Shown here: positions 9,385 through 18,484 of the stretch, piece by piece
Layout of the letters: each line of letters starts with the position of its first letter
How positions within the stretch are numbered: position 1 is the stretch's first letter
Source of the DNA: Alistipes sp. CAG:435
GTDB lineage: Bacteria > Bacteroidota > Bacteroidia > Bacteroidales > UBA932
Length of the DNA stretch: 42,235 bases
Direction of reading: 5' to 3'
Assembly (NCBI GenBank): GCA_000433355.1
Contig: FR893167.1
Location: 1 to 42,235 of the forward strand
Notes under the pieces: generated by a model
Told to the model about the DNA's origin: nothing
The model's database searches: none
Seen by the model: only the letters and a program-made list of their open reading frames with translations
Translations under genes and position numbers: made by a program

Positions 9385-11388
9385 TTACCTTAGGCAGCAG
9401 GAACCGCAGATGTCACCACCGTGGGTGCTCCATCCTGAGGCTCTCTGGCCACCGACATATTTGCCGACCATCAGACCGTTGGCCGTCTTGGATCCGATGA
9501 AGGCTGAATAGAACACACCGTCAAGAAGGTTGTTGCCCCCCATCTGCTTCTGGTTTGTGTCATCAGCGTTCTCGCTCCAGGATTCCTTGATCGTTCCATC
9601 ACTGTTGAAAATATAGGAAGTGTTGCCGTACTGTCCTGAAGTGATGTAGAAATGGTTCTCTGTGTCAACGCAAGGGTGTGAGAAGTTGAAAGCGTTGGCC
9701 TTGCCTCCATTGGAGAGGACATGCTCGTAGCTCCAGTTCACCTTAGTCAGATCCTTGTCGATGTTATAGACGTGGTTGTCCTTGCAGCCGACGAAGACGG
9801 TTCCGTTCGGAGCCACAACCGGCTCGTAAGGGTTATTGCCGGCGAACACGAAGTTGTCAACGATTATCTCCTTCTTGGCTAGATCAATCGAGCTAAGGCC
9901 GTTTGCGACAGGAACGTACATTGTGTTCTTGTCAGCGGCCACGGCAAAGCCGGAGATCCCGACCATATTCGCGCTCATCGTCAATGCCTTGAGCAGCGAG
10001 CCGTCCGAAATGTTCAGGAACGTTATGGTCGCTCCGGCGCCAACGACAAGCTCAGTTCCGTTCACGAGGAGACCAGCGACCGCCGTGCCAATGGCCGCCT
10101 GCCATTTCTTCGCGCCGGAAGCGGCGTCGAGGGCGAACACATTTCCGGCCTTGTCACCGATATAGACTTCCGTACCGGCGGCATTGACAGCTGGCGCGGC
10201 GCTCTGCATTGAGCCGGCCTCGGTGAACTTCCATTTGAGCTGTCCATCAGCGGTGACAGCATAGAACTGACCTGAGGATGTGGTACCATAATAGATGTCA
10301 CCTGTCTTAGGGTTGACGGTCAGAGGGTTGTAACTGCCCGAATTGGTTTCAGGGACATATTTCCACTTGATATCCCCGCTGATGACATCGAATGCGTAGA
10401 GAACAGCCTTCTTGTTGAAGGTGATATCATAGACGGTCTTTCCGTCAGGCGAGAAGACCGGGCAACTGCCCTTGAAGCCCTCGTAGTTTGTGCCGGACAT
10501 CTCCCAATCGTTGAAGAATACGACATACGGACGGATTTCCACCTCAAGGGTCCAGGTCTTTGCCTTGCCCTTGATGTCAGCACTCAGAGTAACCTGCTGC
10601 GCTCCGGTCGCGGTGAAGCCCTTGGAAACCTCGACACCTTCGAGAACCTTTCCGTCAGGGAATGTCCACTTGACATTCGTCACGCCAGGATAACCTTCGG
10701 CGTTGAACGTGAACTTGATCGGTTGGTTAATGGCAGCCTTGCTCCTGTCAAGGGTGTAAGGAATCGCCAGAGTAGGCATCGCCTTTACCTGCGCGGCCTC
10801 GGCAGGACCTTTGGCATAATTAGCCACAAGGGTGAACGTATAGTTCTTGTCGTTGGTCAGGCCGGTCACGTCATAACTTTCCTTGTCGGCCTCGATCTCG
10901 GCTTTCTGAACGTCGGTCTCGGCTCCTTCCATAAACCAAGTCAAGGTGTAGGAAGTAAGCAATCGGGACGGACGGGTCCAAGTCAAGGTAACCGTGGCGT
11001 CGGAAGCGTCCGCGTCAAGGTCAGTCACAGGGAGCCTTGAGGTGCTCGGCCTCGCCGAAACCTCGACTGGATTGGAAATCAGATTGCCATAAACCGCCTG
11101 GACGGAGAACACATAGTCGTCTCCGTTCGCAAGATCGGTCACAGTGTAGTTCTGACCGTCGGTGCGGATGGTCTGCTCAAAGCCTTTCGTGTAAGTGATG
11201 ATGTACTCAGTCGGATTCCATCCTTCAGGGACCGACCACGACAACTGAACCTCCTCATCACCTGGAACGGCCTTCAAATCAGTCACCTGATGGCGCGGTC
11301 CTCCTGTCTCGGGAATATCCTCCTGCCAGCAGGAGCTCATCGCCAGACAAGCGATCGCCGCAATGATGCAATATAATATTCGTTTCAT
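9385..11388 (-). CDS. Lipoprotein with two FN3 domains and a PQQ-like beta-propeller
   Basis: Predicted 667-aa lipoprotein (signal MKRILYCIIAAIACLAMSSC). Two fibronectin type III domains follow (about 32-115 and 117-208; VTDLKAVPGDEEVQLSWSVP and VTDLDADASDATVTLTWTRP). Next comes a PKD-like segment (about 210-295, KWTFPDGKV) and a PQQ-type propeller (about 300-640) with repeats such as GDIYYGTTSSGQFYAV, TEVYIGDKAGNVFALD and GTVFVGCKDNHVYNI. It ends DICGSCCLR, an unusual Cys cluster. It starts 36 bases after the SusD stop, the position where glycan loci carry surface glycan-binding proteins, so a substrate-binding role is inferred. The propeller has no visible catalytic motif. Confidence 0.8.
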   Translation of the reverse strand: MKRILYCIIAAIACLAMSSCWQEDIPETGGPRHQVTDLKAVPGDEEVQLSWSVPEGWNPTEYIITYTKGFEQTIRTDGQNYTVTDLANGDDYVFSVQAVYGNLISNPVEVSARPSTSRLPVTDLDADASDATVTLTWTRPSRLLTSYTLTWFMEGAETDVQKAEIEADKESYDVTGLTNDKNYTFTLVANYAKGPAEAAQVKAMPTLAIPYTLDRSKAAINQPIKFTFNAEGYPGVTNVKWTFPDGKVLEGVEVSKGFTATGAQQVTLSADIKGKAKTWTLEVEIRPYVVFFNDWEMSGTNYEGFKGSCPVFSPDGKTVYDITFNKKAVLYAFDVISGDIKWKYVPETNSGSYNPLTVNPKTGDIYYGTTSSGQFYAVTADGQLKWKFTEAGSMQSAAPAVNAAGTEVYIGDKAGNVFALDAASGAKKWQAAIGTAVAGLLVNGTELVVGAGATITFLNISDGSLLKALTMSANMVGISGFAVAADKNTMYVPVANGLSSIDLAKKEIIVDNFVFAGNNPYEPVVAPNGTVFVGCKDNHVYNIDKDLTKVNWSYEHVLSNGGKANAFNFSHPCVDTENHFYITSGQYGNTSYIFNSDGTIKESWSENADDTNQKQMGGNNLLDGVFYSAFIGSKTANGLMVGKYVGGQRASGWSTHGGDICGSCCLR

Positions 11389-11424
11389 TTCTTTTCTATG
11401 TTTATCAATATCTTAGTGTTATCA

Positions 11425-12816
11425 TCAGAATCCAGGATTCTGCCAAAGGATGGAATCATCGTTCACAATCTCGATCTGATCGTGAGGAATCGGGAAGAGA
11501 AGGTTGTGGGAGTCAAGCGAGTAGCCAAGGCTCTTGAACAAATCCACGGCCAGTCCAAGACGGACAAGGTCGAACCATCTCTGTCCCTCAAGGGCGAACT
11601 CCCTTCCTCTTTCATCGGCCAGTTCCTTGATGAAGGCATCCTTGCCGGAGACCTCGGCCTCGGTCAGTTCAGGAAGATCGGCGCGGGTACGGGTCTTGTT
11701 GAGATACGTAAGAGCCTCGGAGATGTTTCCCTGCTGTCCCAAAGCCTCGGCGTACATCAGAACGACGTCAGCATAACGGAGGAACGGGAAATCATTGCCA
11801 ACCAGCGTGGTATATGTGGCATCGTAGGTGTCCATATACTTGTTGATCGCGTAAAGTTTACCCGGCGTTATCTCCTGATACTCACCAATAAGGGCGTACC
11901 TGTTGTCATCCGCTGGATAAACAGACTTGAACACGCCGGTCGGATTAGGCCTCAGCTTAGGGTCAGCGATGTTGGTGCTGTGCCAGTAGCCGTGACCGTT
12001 GTCGTTTGTCTTGTTGTAGTATATGGCGAAGAGGATCTCCTTGTTCATCTTGTCGGCCACATCGAAAGCGGCTCCGGTAGTCGCCATAAGGCCGAAGTTC
12101 GTGTCCTTCATCGCGTCCTCCAGCACGGTCTGCGCCTCGGCGTATTTGCCGAAAGTCAGATAGACCTTGCCGAGAAGGGCCTGCGCGGCGATCTTCGTCA
12201 CTCTCGCAACCTCGGCGGAACGGTTGGCGGGAAGAAGATCAATCGCTTCCTTGAGATCCTCGACAAGAAGGTTGTACATCTCCTCCTCAGTGCATCTCGG
12301 GATGGTCTTGGCCTGGACAGGTGTCACGACGGTGCGTGTCACCGGCACGACTCCGAACACCCTGTAAAGGCTGAAATACCACCATGACCTCATAAACAGG
12401 CACTCGCCACGGTACTTGTCCCCGTTCGCGAGAGTCTTGCCGGCCATATGGTCGAGAACATCGTTGCAGCGGTATATTCCGTTGTACCAGGCGTTCCAGA
12501 TATTCGAGAGTATGGCATTGTTGGATCTCTCCTGGAAATGATCGAGATCGTACCTGTCCTGAGTGGAGACCGCCATTGCGGTGAGCTCACACTCGTCACT
12601 TCTATAAGCCAGTTCGTTGATGAAAAAGCCCATCTGGGTCTTCAGCTTGTCGTAGCAGCAGTAAACGCCCTGGTTGAAATCATCATCGGTCTTGTAATAG
12701 TTGCCTTCGGTCACGGTGTTCGCCGGGTACTGCTCGAAGAAGCTATCGCCACAGGAAGCAAGGCTAAGAGCCGCAAGGCCGATCAAAGCTGATTTTATGA
12801 TATTCTTCATATTCAT
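11425..12816 (-). CDS. SusD/RagB-family outer-membrane binding lipoprotein (1)
   Basis: 463-aa SusD-like lipoprotein that caps its SusC partner and delivers substrate to it at the cell surface. The signal peptide ends in the lipobox LASC. The N-terminal SusD part starts with FFEQYPANTVTEGNYYKTDDD, and the RagB/SusD C-terminal part includes the typical LRYADVVLMYAEALGQQGN and ERGREFALEGQRWFDLVRLG motifs. The gene's ATG overlaps the SusC stop by one base (TAATG), so translation is probably coupled. The substrate cannot be read from the sequence; the downstream GDPD and antiporter suggest a phosphodiester. Confidence 0.95.
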   Translation of the reverse strand: MNMKNIIKSALIGLAALSLASCGDSFFEQYPANTVTEGNYYKTDDDFNQGVYCCYDKLKTQMGFFINELAYRSDECELTAMAVSTQDRYDLDHFQERSNNAILSNIWNAWYNGIYRCNDVLDHMAGKTLANGDKYRGECLFMRSWWYFSLYRVFGVVPVTRTVVTPVQAKTIPRCTEEEMYNLLVEDLKEAIDLLPANRSAEVARVTKIAAQALLGKVYLTFGKYAEAQTVLEDAMKDTNFGLMATTGAAFDVADKMNKEILFAIYYNKTNDNGHGYWHSTNIADPKLRPNPTGVFKSVYPADDNRYALIGEYQEITPGKLYAINKYMDTYDATYTTLVGNDFPFLRYADVVLMYAEALGQQGNISEALTYLNKTRTRADLPELTEAEVSGKDAFIKELADERGREFALEGQRWFDLVRLGLAVDLFKSLGYSLDSHNLLFPIPHDQIEIVNDDSILWQNPGF

Positions 12817-15800
12817 TACAGATTAAAGTTGATACCCACACTGAAGGTTCTTGAAAGAGGGTAGGAGCAATAGTCCTCGCCCGGGCTGAGGGCGTTGGTT
12901 GACCTCTTGTTGACCTCTGGGTTGTAGCCTGAATAATGAGTCAAGGTGAACAGGTTCGTGCCCTGGATGTAAACCCTCATCTTTGAGATGGTAGTGCCGC
13001 GGAACCACTTGTCCGGCATCGTGTAGCCGAGGGACAGGTTCTGGAGCCTCAGGTAGGATCCGTCCTCCAGATGGAAGGTCGAGGTGCATGAACCGTTGTT
13101 TCCAGATGATTTTCTGGTGGCCCTGTTGAGGTTGCCGTAAGGGAATCGGTTCAAAGCCTCCTTCATCATATTCGATGACGCTTCCATATTCAGAAGGTAA
13201 CGTCTCTCAAGGTTCAGGATCTCGTTGCCATAGACACCCTGGAAGTTGGCTGAGAGATCAAGTCCCTTCCAGCCGAACTGAACACCGAATCCGTAGTAGA
13301 AATCAGGCATATAGTTGCCGACGATCACACGGTCGGAATCCTTGTCGAGATTGCCGTCGCCGTTGGCGTCCACAAAACGGAAGTCGCCGACAGTGGTTGT
13401 CGGGAAATGAGGGTATGTGTCAAGTTCCTCCTGGTTGTGGAACACACCGTCCTGCACGAGCAGGTAGTAGCAACCTACCGGATAGCCGACTTTCGTGATG
13501 TAGTTGGCACCTGAATATGAAGAGGCGACGATGAGCGGAGCGTCCTCGTCACCAAGCGACAGAACCTTGTTCCTGTTCAGCGACCAGTTGGCGTTCCAGT
13601 CCATCGAGAAGTCACCGAACGACTTGTGAGAGGTCAAGGTGATCTCGACACCCTTGTTCTGCATCGATCCGATGTTGACATTGGACTTCGTCAGACCGGA
13701 CACAGATGACACCGGAATATTAAAGAGCATATCCGTGGTCTTGGAATAGTAGAAGTCGGCGTTGATGCCGAGAAGGCCGTTCCAGAGGTTAGCGTCGAAG
13801 CCGATGTTTGTCTGGGTGTTCTTCTCCCATCCAAGCTCGTTGTTGGCTATCTGCGACGGGTACATAGAAGTGACGAGTCCGTTGCCAAGATCGAGAGTGT
13901 TGGATCCGTAAAGGGCCAGATAAGCCGAGTTACCGATCTGGGCGTTACCTGTCTGACCGATGCTGGCGCGCATCTTGAGGTCGTTCAGCCAGTTCTTCGT
14001 GTTCCTCATGAAATTCTCGTCACTGATTCGCCAACCGGCTGACGCGGCAGGGAAATATCCCCACCTTGTGTTCGGAGCGAAACGAGAGGAGGCGTCACCT
14101 CTGATCGAGGCTGAGAACATATAACGTCCCTTGTAGGAATATTGCGCGCGGACAAGCCAAGACGCGAATGTGTAGGCGTACTTGTCGTTGAATGTGTCAT
14201 CAATTGAAATGGTCTTGCTCTTGGTGGTCCTGATCTTGTCGTCACCCTCTACACCGGTACCCTTGATGGCGGAGGTCTGGATAGCCTGTTTCTCAGCCTC
14301 ATAGACAGCCACGGCGTTTATTGAGTGCTCGCCGAACTTTCTGTTGAACGAGATCTGGTTGGTGACGTTCCAGTGGAAATATGACTGGGTGTAGTTGGCC
14401 GCGGTAGGAGCCGAAGGCTTGTCGTAGTACTTCAGGTTCTTGAGCGGAATGTAGGACGGACGGTAGTAGTTCCTGATGTAGGAATAATAGTCACCACCGA
14501 CCGTGACCTTATATTCAAGTCCCTTGATGAACTCGTAGGAAGCGTGGACGTTACCAACAAGGTTCAGTTTCTCCCTGACATCATCGATCTCAAGGGCAAG
14601 GGCGACAGGGTTCAGCACCTCGTTGATCTGGGTGTCCCAAGTGTTGAACCTCATATAACCGTTCATATCCCAGTTATAGGACCCGTCGGAGTTGTAAACC
14701 GGGAATACCGGCGGTGCCATCAAAGCGGACGCGATCACACCGTCGCTGCCGTACTGGCCATCGGAGTTCACATAATTGGTCTTTGAATATGAAGGAGAGA
14801 AGCTTACGCCATATTTCAGCTTACCTTTCCTGCCGTCAAGGTTGGCCCTGAGTCCGTACCTCTCGAAGTCCGATCCGATGATGGTTCCCTCGCGGTTGAG
14901 GTAGTTCAGGCCAATATAGTAGTTGTAGTTCTTCGTTCTGGCGGAGACGCTGAGGGCGTGCTTGTGCGAGAGCGCCGTGCGGAAGATCTCGTCCTGCCAA
15001 TCGGTGTTTGTCAAAGTTCCGGTCTTGTCCTGAAGATAAGAAGTGATGAGAGGATCGACATTATGATAACTCTTCGGACGACCGCTATACGGATCTCCGA
15101 TGGAGCCTGTGGGAACTTCAAAAAGATAGGCGCCGTCCCTGGCTTCTTTGAATATCTCCGCGAACTCGTAGGCATCGAGCATATCGATCTTCTTGGAGAC
15201 ATTGGAGACGCTGAACTGTCCGTCGTAGGAGATGACCGGAGTCTCTGAGTTGGCGCCACGCTTTGTGGTGACAAGGATGACACCGCAGGATCCTCTCGAA
15301 CCGTAGATGGCGGCCGCGGAGGCATCCTTCAGGACCTCAAGGCTCTCGATGTCGCTGCCGTCAAGGTTAGCAAAAGCTCTTGAGTCACAAGGGATTCCGT
15401 CGATTACATAGAGGGGGTCGTTGCCTGATGTGGCGGACTGGACACCCCTGACCCTGACGGAGACGTTGCCGGAAGGCTGACCGCCCAGGTTGATGACCTG
15501 AACACCAGGCATCTTGGCAGCCATCGACTCACGGAAGTCCGTGGTCGGAGTGTTGGCGAAGTCCTCGGCCTTGATGGACGCGATGGATGTCGTGACATCC
15601 CTCTTGTTCTGCGCGCCGTAACCGATGACCACAACGTCATCCAGCTTGATAGCCTCTTCCTCAAGCACGAAATCGGCCTTGGACTGGCCAGCGGTCAATG
15701 TAGCGGAGGCGCTGTTGTAGCCGATGATGGAAACGTCCAGGACAGCGTCCTCGCTCTTGACCTTGAGCTCGTAGTTTCCATCGATGTCTGTTCCGGTTCC

Positions 15801-16241
15801 GTTGTTGGTGCCACGCTCGATGACCATAGCGCCGATCACCGGCTGTCCGGACTTGTCAACGACCTTTCCGGTAATGATTTTCGGGCCTACGGTCCCCGAA
15901 GCCTTAGGTCTGGCTTCCGGAGCCTTTTTGCTCAAAAGGATCTTCTGGTCCTTGAATTCGACCTTGACACCTGGAAGCACCTTCTTCAGGATAGCTTCGA
16001 TGTCCTCGTTCTTCGCCGTGACCGAAACCTTGCCGGCAAGGTCAATGTCGGTGTCCACATAGGCGAAAGTGTAGGAACTACCAGCCTCGATAGCCTTCAG
16101 GAGTTCCTTGACTGTCACATCCTTGACATTCACGGTCGCCGTCCTGCTCTGAGCGTACGCACCGAGCGAAAGCCCGAGGGCGCACAGCACGCAAAGCACG
16201 GTTCTGGTGAATGAAGGAAGAATGTTAGATATTCCTTTCAT
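12816..16241 (-). CDS. SusC/RagA-family TonB-dependent transporter with STN domain (1)
   Basis: TonB-dependent outer-membrane barrel of 1141 aa. Order: signal peptide (to about 30, ending AYAQ), STN signalling domain (about 35-110), carboxypeptidase-like beta-sandwich (ITGKVVDKSGQPVIGAMVIE, about 122-205), TonB box region DDVVVIGYGAQNKRDVT, plug domain (about 215-325), then the barrel ending FSVGINFNL. The STN domain implies that substrate binding is signalled to the FecR protein encoded immediately upstream. Both ends overlap neighbours as TAATG (16241 with fecR, 12816 with susD). It transports the ligand into the periplasm with energy from TonB. Confidence 0.95.
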   Translation of the reverse strand: MKGISNILPSFTRTVLCVLCALGLSLGAYAQSRTATVNVKDVTVKELLKAIEAGSSYTFAYVDTDIDLAGKVSVTAKNEDIEAILKKVLPGVKVEFKDQKILLSKKAPEARPKASGTVGPKIITGKVVDKSGQPVIGAMVIERGTNNGTGTDIDGNYELKVKSEDAVLDVSIIGYNSASATLTAGQSKADFVLEEEAIKLDDVVVIGYGAQNKRDVTTSIASIKAEDFANTPTTDFRESMAAKMPGVQVINLGGQPSGNVSVRVRGVQSATSGNDPLYVIDGIPCDSRAFANLDGSDIESLEVLKDASAAAIYGSRGSCGVILVTTKRGANSETPVISYDGQFSVSNVSKKIDMLDAYEFAEIFKEARDGAYLFEVPTGSIGDPYSGRPKSYHNVDPLITSYLQDKTGTLTNTDWQDEIFRTALSHKHALSVSARTKNYNYYIGLNYLNREGTIIGSDFERYGLRANLDGRKGKLKYGVSFSPSYSKTNYVNSDGQYGSDGVIASALMAPPVFPVYNSDGSYNWDMNGYMRFNTWDTQINEVLNPVALALEIDDVREKLNLVGNVHASYEFIKGLEYKVTVGGDYYSYIRNYYRPSYIPLKNLKYYDKPSAPTAANYTQSYFHWNVTNQISFNRKFGEHSINAVAVYEAEKQAIQTSAIKGTGVEGDDKIRTTKSKTISIDDTFNDKYAYTFASWLVRAQYSYKGRYMFSASIRGDASSRFAPNTRWGYFPAASAGWRISDENFMRNTKNWLNDLKMRASIGQTGNAQIGNSAYLALYGSNTLDLGNGLVTSMYPSQIANNELGWEKNTQTNIGFDANLWNGLLGINADFYYSKTTDMLFNIPVSSVSGLTKSNVNIGSMQNKGVEITLTSHKSFGDFSMDWNANWSLNRNKVLSLGDEDAPLIVASSYSGANYITKVGYPVGCYYLLVQDGVFHNQEELDTYPHFPTTTVGDFRFVDANGDGNLDKDSDRVIVGNYMPDFYYGFGVQFGWKGLDLSANFQGVYGNEILNLERRYLLNMEASSNMMKEALNRFPYGNLNRATRKSSGNNGSCTSTFHLEDGSYLRLQNLSLGYTMPDKWFRGTTISKMRVYIQGTNLFTLTHYSGYNPEVNKRSTNALSPGEDYCSYPLSRTFSVGINFNL

Positions 16242-17296
16242 TAATAATTAGTGTTTTTGGTTTTGTTATCAATTGTGATTGTCTTTCCTTGACGCTCCCA
16301 GCGGACCGGAAGGAGGGTTGAGAGGATCTCCATAATCTCATCGATGGATTCATCCTTGACCGTCAATGACATACGTTTGTCCTTAAGGTTGCCGAGGTCA
16401 GCCGCGATCTTCATCTGGTACTTGTGCGACAGGCTTTCCAGAATGTCGCCGAGCTTCACATTGTCGAATGCGAGGCGATGCTCGTACCAGCGGCAGCAGT
16501 CATCGGCGTTCACCGCCGTCACCTCAGTCCTTCCCCTGTCCCAGGAATATTTCTGGTCAGGCCTGAGGATGACGAGTTCCTTGCTATCGGTGTCGGAGAC
16601 CTGCACGGAACCGCTGCGGAGGATCACCTCGGCGGAATGTCCGACAGGATCGCTGACAATGTTGAAAGTCGTTCCGAGAACCTTGACCTGAAGGTTGTCG
16701 TGCATATTCACGATGAACGGGCAGGCCTCGTTTCTGGTGACCTCAAAGTAGCCTTCGCCGTCGATGGAGACATTCCTTGCGCTCTTGCCGAAATCCTGGT
16801 TGTAGGACAGCCGGCTGTCCCGGTTGAGCCATACGCGCGTGCCGTCAGGCAAGGTGTAGGAGCCGACGTTGTCGGACGAAGCGATGAGCACGGTCTCCCT
16901 TTCGGGAGCCATATTCATTCTCGCGACTGTCGCGCCTCCTATGAATATCGCCACGGCTGCGGCGGCGGTGACACAGTAACGTAATGGCTTGCTGTGCAGC
17001 AGATTGGACAGCCATCCGAGTCTTTGAGCCGTTGGGGCAGTCCCTTCGATGCTCGCTGAGCTTGTCGAAGCGCCATCCTCTCCCAACGAAGCCATAAGCC
17101 TCTCCAGTCCGGCCGTCAAGTCGAAATCAGGAGAGTCCGAAGAGACAGAGTCCCAATATTCCTCCAGCAAAGCCTTCACCTCCGGTTCATCTCCATACGC
17201 GGCAAGCCACCCGAGGTACCGTTGTTTCAGTTCCTCGGAGACCTCCACACCGCTGAAGAAGAAATCCAGGATGCGTCTGTAGTCTTCGCCCTTCAT
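16241..17296 (-). CDS. FecR-family anti-sigma factor (1)
   Basis: Inner-membrane anti-sigma regulator of 351 aa. The cytoplasmic N-terminus (about 1-100) would bind an ECF sigma factor. One transmembrane helix follows (about 106-125, YCVTAAAAVAIFIGGATVA), then the periplasmic FecR domain (VWLNRDSRLSYNQDF, EGYFEVTRNEACPFIV) and a C-terminal DUF4974/STN-like domain (LAFDNVKLGDILESLSHKY). It overlaps the BACON-like gene and susC by TAATG junctions. Residues 76-84, in the linker before the membrane helix, are encoded by a repeat-like sequence CTTCGACAAGCTCAGCGAGC. The likely partner is the divergently encoded sigma factor at 17800. Confidence 0.92.
   Translation of the reverse strand: MKGEDYRRILDFFFSGVEVSEELKQRYLGWLAAYGDEPEVKALLEEYWDSVSSDSPDFDLTAGLERLMASLGEDGASTSSASIEGTAPTAQRLGWLSNLLHSKPLRYCVTAAAAVAIFIGGATVARMNMAPERETVLIASSDNVGSYTLPDGTRVWLNRDSRLSYNQDFGKSARNVSIDGEGYFEVTRNEACPFIVNMHDNLQVKVLGTTFNIVSDPVGHSAEVILRSGSVQVSDTDSKELVILRPDQKYSWDRGRTEVTAVNADDCCRWYEHRLAFDNVKLGDILESLSHKYQMKIAADLGNLKDKRMSLTVKDESIDEIMEILSTLLPVRWERQGKTITIDNKTKNTNY
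17044..17070 (-). repeat. REP-like short repeat inserted in frame in the fecR gene
   Basis: CTTCGA (17044-17049) and TCGAAG (17065-17070) form an inverted repeat around a core which, on the coding strand, contains CTTCGACAAGCTCAGCGAGC. From memory, CTTCGACAAGCTCAG is the core of a short sequence scattered through many bacterial genomes, often inside coding regions. Here it keeps the FecR frame open and falls in a poorly conserved linker. Only one copy is seen in this window. Confidence 0.5.
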
Positions 17297-17661
17297 TATT
17301 TGCCCGCCTGGGTGAATGTGTAGGTACTTGTGTAAGATCCGGCATTGAGACGGATCGTTCCGATACGGTCTGCACCTGTCGTGTTAGGTTGGGTGGTGAT
17401 GGTTGATTCACTGACGCCCTTGGTGCCGGAAGCAGGTTCGATCGTGAACCAGTCCTCACCTTCAAGCGACCAGTCACTCGTGGCGCTGATCGTGATCTGA
17501 TCGGTTCCGCCTCCCACCAACGTAGCAGGTGTCTTGGCGGCCAACGTAGTCTTGATGACGACAGTGTCGTGCACCTCGGACACAGTCTGTTTCTGGCAAG
17601 CGGTCCCGCCAAGAAGCAGCGGAACGACCAGAATGAGTTTTGTTATGAGTTTTAGTTTCAT
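17296..17661 (-). CDS. Small BACON-like lipoprotein
   Basis: 121-aa lipoprotein: signal MKLKLITKLILVVPLLLGGTAC with lipobox GTAC, then one Ig-like domain (about 40-120). That domain has ISATSDWSLEGEDWFTIEPASGTKG followed by a TITTQPNTTG strand and a closing YTFTQAGK, the pattern of BACON domains (Bacteroidetes-associated, often N-terminal on carbohydrate-active or mucin-binding proteins). A stand-alone BACON lipoprotein as first gene of an anti-sigma/SusCD operon is unusual. Its stop overlaps the fecR start (TAATG). It may be a surface accessory; no catalytic residue is visible. Confidence 0.75.
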   Translation of the reverse strand: MKLKLITKLILVVPLLLGGTACQKQTVSEVHDTVVIKTTLAAKTPATLVGGGTDQITISATSDWSLEGEDWFTIEPASGTKGVSESTITTQPNTTGADRIGTIRLNAGSYTSTYTFTQAGK

Positions 17662-17757
17662 GGAGTATAAAAATGTTTTATATAAGGTAAGACACCTTCG
17701 ATGCCCTATATGCTAAAAAACGATCAAGACTTTTATCAGGTAATCCTTAAAAAAGGC

Positions 17758-17765
17758 TATATTTG
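17758..17765 (+). promoter_or_regulatory. -7 box (TATATTTG) upstream of the divergent sigma gene
   Basis: TATATTTG matches TAnnTTTG and would place the transcript start about 28 bases before the sigma ATG at 17800. No TTG is found at the expected -33 distance. The 138-base gap (17662-17799) must also hold the promoter of the BACON-fecR-susCD operon on the other strand, where I see no primary-sigma consensus, as expected if that promoter is ECF-dependent. Confidence 0.5.
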
Positions 17766-17799
17766 TATGATATAAAGCCATGTCAAAGGATAAGAAAAG

Positions 17800-18405
17800 A
17801 TGATTCTGGATGAAACGATATTCGAAGGGCTGTACTACAAGTACAGTGACAGGCTTTACAACTTCGCGTTCAGGTTCGTGTCGGACGAGCACACAGCGCA
17901 AGACATCGTGCACGAGGCCTATGGCACGCTTTGGGAGAAATTCGAAGGAAAGGAAAGCGACGCATGGCAGGCTCTTCTGTTCCGCATTGTACGGAACCGG
18001 TCGATTGACACACTGCGCCACCAGTCATCACTCAGGATTGTCAGTCTCACGGATTCTTTCAGAAACGTATGCGACGAAGGTCTCTATCAGATGGATTTCG
18101 CGGTCAACGACTCCGACCGGAAGACAATCTACGATGAACTCACGGCGAACATCCACAGCATCATGGGCAAGCTTCCTGACAGATGCCGCGAAGTGTTCAT
18201 GATGAGCAGGTTCCAAAACATGAAGAACAAGGAAATCGCGGCGGCTTTGAAAATCTCTGAGAAGGCTGTGGAAAAGCACATCCACAAAGCCCTGACGGTG
18301 TTCAGGAAAGAATTGGACGGCCTCGCCGGCAACGGGAACGCGGATCTCCAGAGCGGAGCCGCTCATTTCTGGCTGCTGTTCATCCTCACCTGCATGGTGG
18401 ATTGA
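17800..18405 (+). CDS. ECF-type RNA polymerase sigma-70 factor, divergent from fecR-susCD
   Basis: 201-aa ECF sigma factor. Region 2 lies at about 10-75 (GLYYKYSDRLYNFAFRF, EHTAQDIVHEAYGTLWEKF, FRIVRNRSIDTLRHQ) and region 4 at about 125-175 (LPDRCREVFMMSRFQ, NKEIAAALKISEKAVEKHI). It ends in a short hydrophobic tail, HFWLLFILTCMVD, that ordinary ECF factors lack and that could touch the membrane. It is transcribed away from the BACON-fecR operon, so it is the likeliest partner of that FecR. A TATATTTG box precedes it. Confidence 0.93.
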   Translation: MILDETIFEGLYYKYSDRLYNFAFRFVSDEHTAQDIVHEAYGTLWEKFEGKESDAWQALLFRIVRNRSIDTLRHQSSLRIVSLTDSFRNVCDEGLYQMDFAVNDSDRKTIYDELTANIHSIMGKLPDRCREVFMMSRFQNMKNKEIAAALKISEKAVEKHIHKALTVFRKELDGLAGNGNADLQSGAAHFWLLFILTCMVD

Positions 18406-18484
18406 TCACGGATATATTTATGAATAGACAATTTCCTGAATATTAAAGGAGCTAATCCAAAAATCACCAGACTCGGAGCGAAGC

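Noticed and set aside
11398..12387. 329-codon plus-strand frame
   Set aside because: Antisense to susD; no domain and no promoter.
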